A stretch of DNA of 64,000 nt, from assembly GCA_963556695.1 (NCBI GenBank), contig CAUWAG010000020.1, forward strand, positions 2,170,001 to 2,234,000. The letters run 5' to 3'. Below, piece by piece: positions 45,425 to 56,162 of the stretch. The notes beneath the pieces were generated by a model. That model was not told the DNA's origin. It made no database searches and saw only the letters and a list, made by a program, of their open reading frames with translations. The DNA is from Anthostomella pinea (lineage: Eukaryota; Ascomycota; Sordariomycetes; Xylariales; Xylariaceae). How positions within the stretch are numbered: position 1 is the stretch's first letter; each line of letters begins with the position of its first letter. Made by a program: the position numbers and the translations under genes.

Positions 45425-47207
45425 CCGGAGAGATGGTATGGATGGGAGTTCGGCGTTAGGATAAACCTCGGCTCGTGGTATGTTGCGGTGACTCCATCTT
45501 ATCAAGTAGATTGCGTACTGCGCTGGAGATGATGATGGTAACTGATGATGGTGTTGATGATGATTCTAATGATGATGATTCCTAGCGATGCCCTTTTCAA
45601 CCCGCAACTGCCCGTTCGGGTCTTATATATGTAACTCGTAACGACATGGTGTGTCAATGAAAGTTCCTTTGAAGAATCACACCTTGTATGCATGATACGA
45701 TTTGCGGCGGCCTTTACGTCCAATGTCATCACAAAGGAAGGGGCCTGTTTGTCCCGATCTCGAAATAAATCTCATGGACGAGACCATTATGAACTGAACA
45801 TGGGGGAAAAACGCCTCGTCCGTTTTGAGTAAGATCCTTTGTCCCATCGGTGGTAGGAACAGGTCTACGTTCGAACAACACCGACGACAACATCAAGATT
45901 TTCTCCAGGGGCAGTGACATTTGTCCGATTAGCGTACTGGCCTCGCAGTCACTGGTAGTTAGTTACAGGCCACCAGGAGTACAGAGCCGGTCTGGCGAAT
46001 AACAACAAGAAAGAGCAGGCCATTACCGTCTCAGAATGACTCAGGGGTAACTTGATATAACAGTACCCTGGCACCAAGAAGCATGCAGTCCCAGAAGAAC
46101 ATAGCCCCTATTTTGGGGCCAGATGCAAGGACTTACGTTGAATTCATCCACCTTGATCATGCTTGTCACAGCACAATTGTTTCGAACGGGCTCAGACTCC
46201 TAATACCCCCACTACTCCTCCGTGAAGCATGCGTAAAAATTACGGTTTGCCAAGGACTGCCTTGACGCTTGGTGGTTGGTTCAGAGCCCAAAGATGCCAG
46301 ATGCCCGTGGCACCTTGACAGACCTTCCTTCGCAAGCATTCGACTCCAGTTCCCACCTTAAACCTCCATCTCCATCCAATTTCCTCCCTCGAAGACGAAG
46401 ACCAGCACGTCGCTTCATCAAGACAGGAGCCACGATCCCACGATCCTTCCCACCTGGCCATGGCAATAAATACATATAGACAGCCCCATCAGGATCTACG
46501 ACAGCAAACTCCAAAATCATACAAAACAAGGGAAGTCCTGATCGGGACCACCACTCTCCTCCGGCGGTGACTCGTGATGATCGAGACCTGCTTTGAGACT
46601 TCTGGCACCTCCCGCAACAATTCGAATAATCGACGTCGGGTTCTTGATTAAGTGTCCGTGTTCGGGAGACTGTCCCTTAAGCATGGGATAGTTGGTGCAG
46701 GTCGTTCAGGGGTCAGGACAGTGGCTATTCCAGATCAACACATCAGCAAAGCCCCTCTAATCGTGGGATAACGCAGCGGCATTGGGATTTGGCCTGGGCA
46801 GCATCATGATCAATACAGTAGCGGGCTCGGCCAAGTGCCGCGACGTCGGCCCAGACCCGAGCCAAGGACGCTCAGTCCCGAGCGCGTCATCTATGTGGTA
46901 ACACACTTGCAAGGACGTGGGGATGGTTTAGACACTGCAGAACTCATTAATACGCTCTATTATCCATGGTTTCTACACCTATTACTGATCTACCACTGAT
47001 GGCTACAAGAAAAAACAACGATCCTACCTCCACGCGGGTATATGAAAAAACGACAACATCTCGCAACACGATCCAAGCGTTCTGCCGCTCGTGTATCGAA
47101 CACGAGTCTCTAGTGGAGATCTTTGGGAGTATCTAAAAAGCAAAAGCCGTGGACAGTCATCCCCGTCGTCGTCACTCTAGCTGCGCCCGACAACGAAAAG
47201 GCCCAGT
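45425..47207. other. Intergenic, 1.8 kb, with GAT-rich microsatellite
   Basis: A GATGAT-rich stretch lies at about 45528-45580. A hairpin GTGTTCGATACAC occurs near 47090 but has no tRNA context. No gene recognised. Confidence 0.5.
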
Positions 47208-49943
47208 CTACATCTCATCCTCAAAGAACTTGATCAACGTCCTTGCGCCCGAGACGCCGAGACCCATGAAGGGATAACAGATGTACACTGGGTCGTTCTT
47301 CGCGCCGAACTTCTCGCGGAACTCGCTCTTGGCCACCAGCTTCAGTTGTTGAGCGACCGTCTTGTACGTATGACTCAGGATCTTGGCCTTGATACCGTTG
47401 AGGTTGTGGCCGACAGCGAGCTCGGACATGGCACCGGTACCGAACGTCACGCTGTTCACGCCGGACGACTGTAAACTCCGGATAGAGTGCGAGATCAACG
47501 CCTCAATGCTGCCGGATGGCGAGCCGGGGAAGTCGAGAGCAAACTTGATCTGGTAGCCGTTGGCTGGTGATAGGCGGTGCAAAATCACCATTCCCACGAT
47601 TTCGCCCTGCTTGTTCTCCGCCCATAGATATCGTCGGTGGGCCATGGAGATCCACGGCTGAACCTCCGTGATGTGGACTTGCTTCTTCCCCTTGCGGCCC
47701 TCTTTCCAGTCGGCAATACGCTTGTCGCACTTGGCCTTGATTTCCTCGGGAACGGGCTCGCCTAATTGAGTTTCGTGGATCTTGACGTCGGCGTTCTTGG
47801 CCTGTCGCTCCTTCTTGGCCACATTACCAACGTTGTTCACATCGACGCGCTCCTCGGCGGTGGTCGTGAGTGTCCGCCAGCCCAGTTTGGCTCCGAGGAT
47901 CTCCTCGACTTGTGCACCCACCAATAACCAGATGGGTCTCAGATCCTCGTCCTTCTTCAGATACCTGAGGAAGGAGCCGATGACGGCAGGATATTGTCGC
48001 GAATCGCAGAGCGGGTTGCCCATGATCAGCGCATACCCATTTTCTGCGGCATAGCCTACGGCAGCACCCGTGTCGGTATCTCGCCACACCTTGTATCGGT
48101 CGTCAAGCCAGGAAGTGTTGGTCGCGTCGCCGTAGTTCACAATAAGCTTCTCGAGGTCGGGTAGGTGGACGTGGGTATGGTCGCCTTCGAATGTATATCG
48201 GATGGTGTCGGCTTCGGGGAATGGTATCGTCAGATCGTCGGTGGGAGCCCTGGCCGGCAACGACTTGGGATCGCGGGGGAACATCGACGCGTTACGAACA
48301 TCGCCCAAGTTCAACAGGAGAAACAGAACACGTTCAAGTCCAATACCGCATCCGGCGTGCGGCGGGGCACCCCACTCGAAAGCTTGCATGTATTCTTCCA
48401 TGGTGTCCGGTTCGACGCCCGCCTTTTTCATCCTCTCGGCCAGAAGCACCGGGTTGTTGATTCTCTGTCCACCGGTGGTAATTTCCTGGCCGCGGAGGAA
48501 GATGTCGAATGAGTTGGTGACCTGGTCGTCGTTCGGATCGAGGTGCGTATAAAAAGGCCGGGCGGACGTAGGAAACTTATCGAGGATGTAGTAGTCAGTC
48601 TTGTACTTCTCCCTGATCAGCTCTCCGAGACGAATCTCGGCGCGAGTTGCAAGATCCTCATTCTCCGACGCCGGCTTGCCATCATCGTCAGTCCATCCCG
48701 ACTCGTTCAAGATCCGTATTCCCTCCTTGAAGGGCAGGATAGGTGTCTGCTCCAGCCAGACAAGGTCCTCGTGTGGGAATCGCTCCTTGACGTTTTCGAT
48801 CTCCTTCCGGTGCTTAGCGTATACGCCCTTGAAGATGGCCTTCAACATGGTGTCAATGATGTTCATGGCTTCGTGGTAATCGTTCTGGATCTGCATTTCC
48901 AGGTCTAAGCCCGTGTACTCGGTCAGATGTCGGTGGGTGTTGCTGTCCTCGGCCCGAAAGATGGGGCCAATCTCGAAAACACGACCAAAGTCGGCAGAGA
49001 TGGCCATCTGCTTCCCCAGCTGCGGGCTCTGGGCCAAGAAAGCCTGTCTTCCGAAGTACTTGACGGGGAAGACCGAAGCTCCCGACTCGGTCGCCGCGGG
49101 TTGCAACTTGGGGGTCTGGATCTCGATGAAATCTTGGTCGGAGAGGGTGGCTCGGAAGATGGCGCAGATGGTCGAACGGATGCGGAAAACACTCTGCATG
49201 ACTGGCGTGCGCAGGTAGATGATGCGGTTGGCAGTGCGAACTCGGTTGGACACGGCCAATCGCTTCTCATGAGTTTCTTCATCCTCTTCGACTTGGTCCA
49301 TGCCGAAGACGTCGATGGGCAAGGAGTTATCCACAGGGACCAGTACGTGCATACTGTGGATGAGGATCTCAACGTCGTGGATGGAGGTGGTCTTGACCTT
49401 GTCCGGAGGTTGGCGAACCTCGCCCTTGACGTGTACTATACATTCGGCATTGAGATGCTCGGCCCAGCGGACGAACTGCTCGGACACGGCGCCATCCTTC
49501 ACTTGCAGCACGCCCTGTATCGTGGTCATCTGCTGGCGCAGGAGGACGAAGGCCAGCTTGGCACTGATGTTGCGCACATGGTGTAGGCGGGCGGTGAAGC
49601 TCACAGTCTGGCCAATTTGGGACGTCGACAAGCCGTCAATTTTTGAAGACTCTGGTAGAGCGGTGGACGTGACGGTGCCGTAGCTTTCGCGGAGCTCCGG
49701 GGCATCCTCTGCGCGTCTGGCCTCCTCCTCCTCCTTGCGTTTCGATTGCATTGACTTTCTTTCCTGTTGGGCGGATTGTCGTTTGGCGCGCTTCTCGTAG
49801 ATGTTCTTGAGCTGGCTCTTGTCGGAGTCATCCTTCAGGGCGTCGGTGTTCCCCAGCTTGATTTTAGTCATGTGGTTCTTCGCCGACTGATGGCCGATGA
49901 TGCGGTTCAGGTAGAGGAGCGGTGCCTTGAGGGCGCCCGGCAT
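47208..49943 (-). CDS. erdS: Aspartyl-tRNA synthetase fused to DUF2156: ergosteryl-3beta-O-L-aspartate synthase type
   Basis: Intronless gene of 911 residues from ATG 49943 (MPGALKAPLLYLN). The N-terminus is a Lys/Glu-rich helical extension, followed by an OB-fold anticodon-binding domain (GQTVSFTARLHHVRN) and a class II AspRS core. Motif 2 is FRAEDSNTHRHLTEYTGLD and motif 3 is GCGIGLERVLFLLL. After about residue 600 the protein continues into a second domain (DTIRYTFEGDHTHVHLPDLEKL onward) that ends FMGLGVSGARTLIKFFEDEM and has the two GNAT-like halves of DUF2156 (LPG-synthase C-terminal fold). In higher fungi this exact fusion charges tRNA-Asp and transfers aspartate to the 3beta-OH of ergosterol. 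The normal cytosolic AspRS would be a separate gene elsewhere. A divergent alpha/beta hydrolase lies 1.8 kb away. Confidence 0.93.
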   Translation of the reverse strand: MPGALKAPLLYLNRIIGHQSAKNHMTKIKLGNTDALKDDSDKSQLKNIYEKRAKRQSAQQERKSMQSKRKEEEEARRAEDAPELRESYGTVTSTALPESSKIDGLSTSQIGQTVSFTARLHHVRNISAKLAFVLLRQQMTTIQGVLQVKDGAVSEQFVRWAEHLNAECIVHVKGEVRQPPDKVKTTSIHDVEILIHSMHVLVPVDNSLPIDVFGMDQVEEDEETHEKRLAVSNRVRTANRIIYLRTPVMQSVFRIRSTICAIFRATLSDQDFIEIQTPKLQPAATESGASVFPVKYFGRQAFLAQSPQLGKQMAISADFGRVFEIGPIFRAEDSNTHRHLTEYTGLDLEMQIQNDYHEAMNIIDTMLKAIFKGVYAKHRKEIENVKERFPHEDLVWLEQTPILPFKEGIRILNESGWTDDDGKPASENEDLATRAEIRLGELIREKYKTDYYILDKFPTSARPFYTHLDPNDDQVTNSFDIFLRGQEITTGGQRINNPVLLAERMKKAGVEPDTMEEYMQAFEWGAPPHAGCGIGLERVLFLLLNLGDVRNASMFPRDPKSLPARAPTDDLTIPFPEADTIRYTFEGDHTHVHLPDLEKLIVNYGDATNTSWLDDRYKVWRDTDTGAAVGYAAENGYALIMGNPLCDSRQYPAVIGSFLRYLKKDEDLRPIWLLVGAQVEEILGAKLGWRTLTTTAEERVDVNNVGNVAKKERQAKNADVKIHETQLGEPVPEEIKAKCDKRIADWKEGRKGKKQVHITEVQPWISMAHRRYLWAENKQGEIVGMVILHRLSPANGYQIKFALDFPGSPSGSIEALISHSIRSLQSSGVNSVTFGTGAMSELAVGHNLNGIKAKILSHTYKTVAQQLKLVAKSEFREKFGAKNDPVYICYPFMGLGVSGARTLIKFFEDEM

Positions 49944-51737
49944 GGTGGCGGTCGTCGTGTCGCTGGCACGACTGGCTGCTCGGCTTGAGGAGTCGAGGAG
50001 GGTACTTCGGTGGAAGGCAACCAAGGGCACTCAATCGATGGAAGAATCGCACGGCAGTCTGAAAACTCGCACAGGGAACGAGCGGGAGTGGCAGACAGAG
50101 TAGTGGTTGGTGTTGGGGTGGAGGAAGGGATGGATCGAGGAAGCGAAGGAACAACGGTGTCCGTGTCTGTGTCTAAGGTACTCTCTGTCTGATTATAAGC
50201 AAACTTGGCAGGAACCCGGCTAGTCAGGCAGTGGAAGACAAGGGAACGTCGGGATCTACCTAATTTTGCAGTCGACGTTGGGCTAGCAATCTCCGTCCAA
50301 AAAAGACCTTGAAATCTGCGCTACCGCATCTACAGACTACGGCAGGCTATCCAATATCCAATCGACACCGCGCTCGCGTTTGGCCCCGACGCCTCACAGT
50401 GACGAAATGACTACCGCCCATAAACGTACCAACTGCTACATACATAACATAACATAAGGTAATAAGTAAGTACCCGGGCTGCCAAGCGGAGCAAACGCGC
50501 CGGCACCTGCATTGCCAAATGCATGAATACCGGTAGCGAACCGGGCCGCAGTGTTTCGTGGTCAGCTGTCCCGGAAGGGCAAATGCATTTAATACTTGCT
50601 GCATTATTACTGCGTATTGTAGCAGCCGGAATTATGAATAATGCAGGGGCTGTCGTCCCGTCCCATTTCCGATTTCCATGGGGTGAGAAATTTGGAAAAC
50701 CTGCCAGCGGGCCTGTCTTGCGTGTCGGGCACTCGGTATGGCTCAGCTGTTTGTATAAAACCGACCTCGGGAACACATACAGGAAATGCAATCACGTCAC
50801 CAATTTCATTATTATTCTCGAAAAGATGTCCTGATCCCGAATCCCGATGCCATTCTACAAAACCGATCGTGCTGCCCATGAGCCCCCACTCAGCCCGTCA
50901 GGAACGGGACCACTGTGGGCGAATCAAATGCTCAGACCAGCGCAATGTAGGTACAAGCGGCTCCAGCAGCGACTCCAACATCGAAGGGGCCGATCCACAT
51001 GGCCGTCAAGCCACAGCGGGATAAGCCTGCTTACCTGACTAATGACGTCTTAGCAGATGTGTCACGTCCAACTCCGGCTTAGGTTAGGTACTTAAGTAGA
51101 CAAGCGGCGTCCGTTTCTTCAAGCAAGGAACTTCCCGCCTCGCACTGTTATCAGTGACTTTGCCGTGGCTGCCCTGAAGGCTTCAATGCACGTGTTCTCG
51201 AGTGCTGCGAGCTGAACCGTGCGCTTATTCCATGGCGCCACGGCTGCATGTATCCGCTTCCCTGGCGCGTCATGCGCAGTGGGAGTGAGGTCCAGCCCAG
51301 CTGTCCAGGCATGATAATACAGGATTTATGTGGAATGCGCAGATCGTGCCACGGTTCGTGGAAATATCGTGAGTGTGATATAGGCCCGCTGGATCCTAGT
51401 ACTGTGGTACCTATGGTCGAACCGTGATCATCATTACGTTCATGTCACCAGTCACCACGCAGCACAACATTAGTATGTCTGCGACACAGGCTGACACCGA
51501 CAGGCAGAACAGGGTGCATGAGTACAATCAACAACAGGGACTGGAAACCCCCGGTAAGATACATCCCATATCCCCACTATTCTCTTCGGTTCGATACAAC
51601 GATAAAACTGCTCCGGCACCGATTCGCTCATGATGATCCATTGGGACCTGACACTCCTGAGCTGCTGCCACTCTGCCACTCTGCCACTGTATCCTTTCTT
51701 TCTATTCGGCCGGAGGACTCAGGAGTCAGGAGTCACA
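49944..51737. other. Divergent intergenic region between the ErdS-type gene and the hydrolase
   Basis: 1.8 kb separates the two starts. The first part (to about 50200) is likely ErdS leader. Short open frames lack motifs. It could carry shared or separate promoters. Confidence 0.45.
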
Positions 51738-52925
51738 ATGGCAACCGTTGATGGTCTACCATTGAACGCCAAGGTCCTCCCGACGGGCACTACCGCCCAG
51801 GACAGCCTGCCCGCGAACCAGAAGCCCAAGAAAGCTAAAGATAAGACAGGCGCACCTCCATCTCGCTTCTCATTGCATGCCACGGCCAAGTGGTGGCGGT
51901 CGCTACAATGCATCGGCATGGGGTTGCACTTCATGGCATCTCCGCGACCGCCCAGTCCAGCCTTCAACAGAACGATACCCTCCACACTCGCTCTCAAGCC
52001 GGGCGAGTTCGTCCTACACTTCTACCTCCCCGCCGGCTACACCAGGGACAAAAAGAGCGATAAGTGGCCAGTCGTCGTGAACTACCATGGCGGCGGCTTC
52101 ACTCTCGGCAAAGCACAAGACGACGCACGTTTCGCGCGTTTCGTCGTTGAGAAGTCCATCGTCTTCGTTTCCGTCGACTATCGCCTAGCTCCCGAGTCCC
52201 CTTTTCCGACCGCGGTCGACGACGGCGCCGACGCGCTCCTGTACATCATAAACAACGCCGCCGAGTTGCGGATCGACCCAATGCGCATCGCGACGTCGGG
52301 CTTCTCGGCTGGCGGCAATATTGCGCTCACTGCGCCAATGCGCTTGCACTTACACTCGAAGGGCGCGGGGCTACCAGAACATCGCATCGTAGCTGTTGCG
52401 ACATGGTACCCGATAACCGACTACACCCTCAGTAGGGTAGAGCGGCGGGACCGCTCGGTTCGCCCGGAACACACCCTTCCACCTACGTTGACGAATCTCT
52501 TCGACCAATCGTACCTGTTCCCGCCCGAACTCGACCTCGCCGATCCATGCCTGTCCCCTAGCAAGGCGCCCGACGAGCTGCTCAAAGAAGCCATGCCACC
52601 CAACATCTTGTTCTTCACTTGCGAGTGGGACATGCTGCTGCAGGAAGGCGAAGAACTCGCTAGACGTCTGGACCAGCCACCAATATCCAAGAACGTTTTC
52701 TATACCATGATCCACGAGGTGGCGCATGGCTGGGATAAGGGGCCGAATCCTATGAGGCCGCCTCAGCAGTCGGAGAAGCTATATTTGGAATGCTGTAAGC
52801 GACTGAGAAAGATATTTGATGGAGAAGACCCGCGCTGGATATTCGGAAAGCCTCGGAGAGTGCCCACACACCGCTCAACGAGGAATCACGACAAGAAGGG
52901 TGAGCAGTCGGCCGATTCGGCGTAG
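51738..52925 (+). CDS. Alpha/beta hydrolase of the hormone-sensitive-lipase type; candidate ergosteryl-aspartate hydrolase (ErdH)
   Basis: Single exon, 395 residues from ATG 51738 (MATVDGLPLN). The frame opens upstream but the leader there is Cys/Leu-rich and unlikely coding. Motifs: oxyanion hole NYHGGGFTLG near 115, SVDYRLAPESPFPT, nucleophile elbow GFSAGGN near 190, an acidic CEWDMLLQEGEELA carrying the Asp, and HEVAHGWD carrying the His. This is the HGGG/GxSAGG family. Relatives include carboxylesterases and the published fungal Erg-Asp hydrolase. Identity as ErdH rests on family and on being next to the synthase. An unrelated esterase is possible. Confidence 0.9.
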   Translation: MATVDGLPLNAKVLPTGTTAQDSLPANQKPKKAKDKTGAPPSRFSLHATAKWWRSLQCIGMGLHFMASPRPPSPAFNRTIPSTLALKPGEFVLHFYLPAGYTRDKKSDKWPVVVNYHGGGFTLGKAQDDARFARFVVEKSIVFVSVDYRLAPESPFPTAVDDGADALLYIINNAAELRIDPMRIATSGFSAGGNIALTAPMRLHLHSKGAGLPEHRIVAVATWYPITDYTLSRVERRDRSVRPEHTLPPTLTNLFDQSYLFPPELDLADPCLSPSKAPDELLKEAMPPNILFFTCEWDMLLQEGEELARRLDQPPISKNVFYTMIHEVAHGWDKGPNPMRPPQQSEKLYLECCKRLRKIFDGEDPRWIFGKPRRVPTHRSTRNHDKKGEQSADSA

Positions 52926-54478
52926 ACCGCTGGGCAGGACAATTGGATCACTGTAGACCAAAATATAGAAAGCGCGCGGGCTAGACGTCTTTAGATATGA
53001 GCATCCTGCCATAGAGGTTGGGAGCTTCCTTGCATGCAATATACCCACGCATTACTGTTAATATAGGCGTCTTCGAAGTATACCAAAAGGCTGCGCCTTT
53101 TCATCTGTGTGGGTGCGCCTTGGTTTACAAGGAAACGCCAGTTTGATAGAAAGTGCCACAACGCTCCTCATACACAGCTGTGGTATGGCTCACCTTCCCT
53201 TACTTCAGGTTCGATGGACTGCTGGTGCGGCCGTTTTTCGACACTGTCGCCCCTATTGTCAGATCCTATAAAGACGGACCAGAGCGTGCGTCTAATAGCG
53301 TCGATAAACGCATGCACTTCTCTGGCTCGTACCTTTATCCGGATGTGCTACCTGCAAGGATCCCTTTCCGTTGGCATGGTCAGTCTACCTGGACCTCTCG
53401 GGTGCCATGCCGAAATCCGCCGAGGGTCAGTGTTCTCATCACCGGCAAAGGTGCCTCTCAGTCTCGCCCTCAGGTCAACGGTCCAAGCGTCCAACCGCGT
53501 TATAGTTACCGGCGCAGGCTCATCTCAAGATCTGGCATGTGATTTTTACACCGGCTTGTCGACATACGCCGGACGAAACCTTGGGTGGGTTGCCGTAGGT
53601 ACTAGGGCATTTTTGGAGTAATTAGACTTCAACCTAGTTCTTTGATCTAAAGTTCTCGCTTGGAAAATGGTGTCTTCCGAAAGGCCACAAACCCCTATAC
53701 CGGACTGCAGGGCGGCCGTGCGTACCGCCTCGCCAGCCGACTCGGACCTCGGTCATGATACGACGTACAGAAAACACGGGGCCGTCTCGGCGGAGACAAT
53801 GCGCTGCGAGGAAAGACTTGACGATGCCGGTGCTGGACATATCTATATAGTACATGGCCGAGCTCCTGCGGGGAGTAATGTCGTCATGCACATATGGCAC
53901 CGAGGGTGCCGGGAATCTGAAAGAGCCTCTTTTGCTGGCAGATAGAGCAGGTCTGAACAGGCGGGCTTTGAGGTGCTACTACTGAAGGCTTCTCGTTGCC
54001 GGGCTGGCTTCGAGGTATAGAGATATCCGCCCACCGAGGGCGCGTGTCTCCCGTTCTGGTGATTATTGGGTATCGCGTCATCCGCCCGTATGGAATCATG
54101 CGGCTGGTGTATGGATTACCTGGTTCTTGAATGCTTCAGCCAAGACCGCTTTATATCCGCAACTGCATCTTCGGTGCTTGAGTTCAAGATGCGAAGCAGA
54201 CTGGGCCAGATTATACGCCAGGAAGATCTAGAGCAGTTATATTAGCACTTGACCAGAGACATTGACTGCGAGCTGTTCGTGACCGAAGTACTGGCGAGAC
54301 TGCACGGGTCTCTGATACCGAATACTGAACACCGAGTGTTTGATGTTTGCTTCATTCCACTTCCGCCGCCAAAGACTGGGAAGCTTGTAATCTACAGCAT
54401 GATACCAGTTCAAACCACACCCTCCCACTCACACTCAGCCGAAGAGCCGTGAGCGGGATCCCTCGAAACTTATCGCCC
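52926..54478. other. Intergenic, 1.55 kb
   Basis: Open frames at 53109-53621 and 53153-53542 (+) overlap in different frames and show no motifs. No supported gene. Confidence 0.45.
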
Positions 54479-56162
54479 TCAATACGTCACAAAGAAATAC
54501 CCGTCCGTCGGCAGGTTCGGCTCGCCATCACCAGCCATTAAAGAGGCATTGAGCTGCACAGGAAGCCGAGCCGCCATCTCCGACTCACCACCCCTCAGCG
54601 TATTATTCGTAAACGGCTGCTCCCACGACCGAGCCAAGGCCGCCTCGTCCGCTTCTTCCAGCAGCAGCTGCGCCTGCGCGGACCGGATGTACTCCTGCGT
54701 CGCCTCGTTAAACGGATGCGTGATGCACCCGACGCACCAGCAGGACGGGCCGCAGCGGCACTCGAACACGTTGCCGTTGCAACCACCTCCACCCGGACTG
54801 TTGTGCGCAGGCGGGATCTCCACTCCCGTGTGTGGAGGCGTCGCGGGTTGTACGAAGCTGCTTTGAACCACCGTGGGTTGGCTGATCCCAGGGCCACATC
54901 CATGTTGACATGGTGTCTGCGGCAGTTGGGTCGCCGGCGGCTCCTGCGGTATCACCAGGTAGACGACCCGGGTGCTTGCGATGTGTTGTTGCAACAGCGC
55001 TGGATGAAGGGCTTGTACCGTTGAGCCGTTCAGGGGTGGATATGTGAATATCGGCTGTTGTGAGGGCGAGTTCACGCCCCAGGGATAAAGTTGTTGCAGC
55101 TGGCGCGGCGGCGGCGGCGGCAGTGGGTGTGCTCCTGGCGGTAGCGAAGAGACGGGATGTCCGAATTGGTCGCCCAGCTGGATATGTGGGTGTACTCGAA
55201 ATCCCTCAGATGTTACGCCTGCTTCTCGATTTGACGCGGAGAGCCTCATTGACCAGGCCGTCGACAAGTCCCCCCAATCAGAACGAGCCTCCGCGTCGGT
55301 CTGTGAGGCGGGTGTGGCACTGTGAAGCTGCGTCACTTCTGGGGAGACTGTTTGCAAGTTGAAGCTGTGTGTGTGTGGTTCAGGTCGTGACCCGTTCGAT
55401 CGTCTTCTTCCACTAGGGTTAGTAGTTGATATACTGTACGGAATGTCGTTCGAGGGGTCCTTCAACCATGCATTGAGGAAGCCGTTTGTCTGTGCTGTGT
55501 CCTTGGCTTCCACGTAATTGCTTTTTTTACGAGTGAGTGGCGGCGCTGTCGTTCGATCCTGGGATACGGTATCACCTAGGGTACACCGTCGAGGGAGCTC
55601 AACGGCTTCTGGGTCCGTGTCCGTCTCCTTTGCTTCGTGTTTGGCCTCATGCCCAGTGGCTGACGGATTTTTTGAACCGGCAGCCATAGTCTGTGTTTTC
55701 TCGGTCTCGCAACATTTTCCCTTCTGAGGAGTTGATCGGCGGGTCGTAACACGTCTCCCGGGCACCTTCAAAGAGGATATCCTTCGTGCCACGTTTCTCG
55801 AGTCTGACTCCTTTTGAGATTCATTGGGCTTTGGGCCTTCAGACATGCAGCCGCATTTGCGCTTCTGGGGGATCGCAACGGTCACCAAACCGCATTGGCA
55901 TATCTCTCCTTTCTTATGAGGGCAGCTCCTCAAAGGCCGTCCCGGCTTTCTCACGGGAATCATGATCCGCTCGCCGGCATGATTGCATGACTTGGATCTG
56001 TGACCACGGATACATGGTCCGCTAGAGAAGAGATGTGGCCGTTAGTTGAATTTATTTCGAGATGCTTGATGAGTCTTTAACACCGAACTCCCCTTGATGA
56101 GGGAGAATAGCGACTCGTGGATGGACCTACCACGCAACCTTGACGCCTTGAATGAACGGCAT
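54479..56162 (-). CDS. Copper-fist transcription factor
   Basis: Copper-responsive DNA-binding regulator. A 32-nt first exon (56162-56131, MPFIQGVKVAC) splices to 56021-54479 across a 109-nt intron with a CTAAC branch site, giving 524 residues. Splicing rebuilds the copper fist: GVKVACGPCIRGHRSKSCNH, then the minor-groove RKPGRP, CPH and CQCG. The middle is Ser/Pro-rich with a polyproline run (PLPPPPPRQ). Near the C-terminus, ECRCGPSCWCVGCITHP matches the CxCxxxCxCxxC copper-binding clusters of Mac1/Cuf1/GRISEA-type factors, which sense low or high copper. These factors control copper uptake or detoxification genes. Whether this one responds to shortage or excess cannot be read from the sequence. 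Without the small exon the zinc/copper-binding half would be lost. Confidence 0.95.

Noticed and set aside
47080..47110. Hairpin CTCGTGTTCGATACACGAG resembling a tRNA T-arm
   Set aside because: No acceptor stem, D arm or A box nearby, so probably a chance inverted repeat.
53109..53621. 170-codon open frame (+) right of the hydrolase
   Set aside because: No motif, and an overlapping frame of similar size exists. No convincing splice structure.
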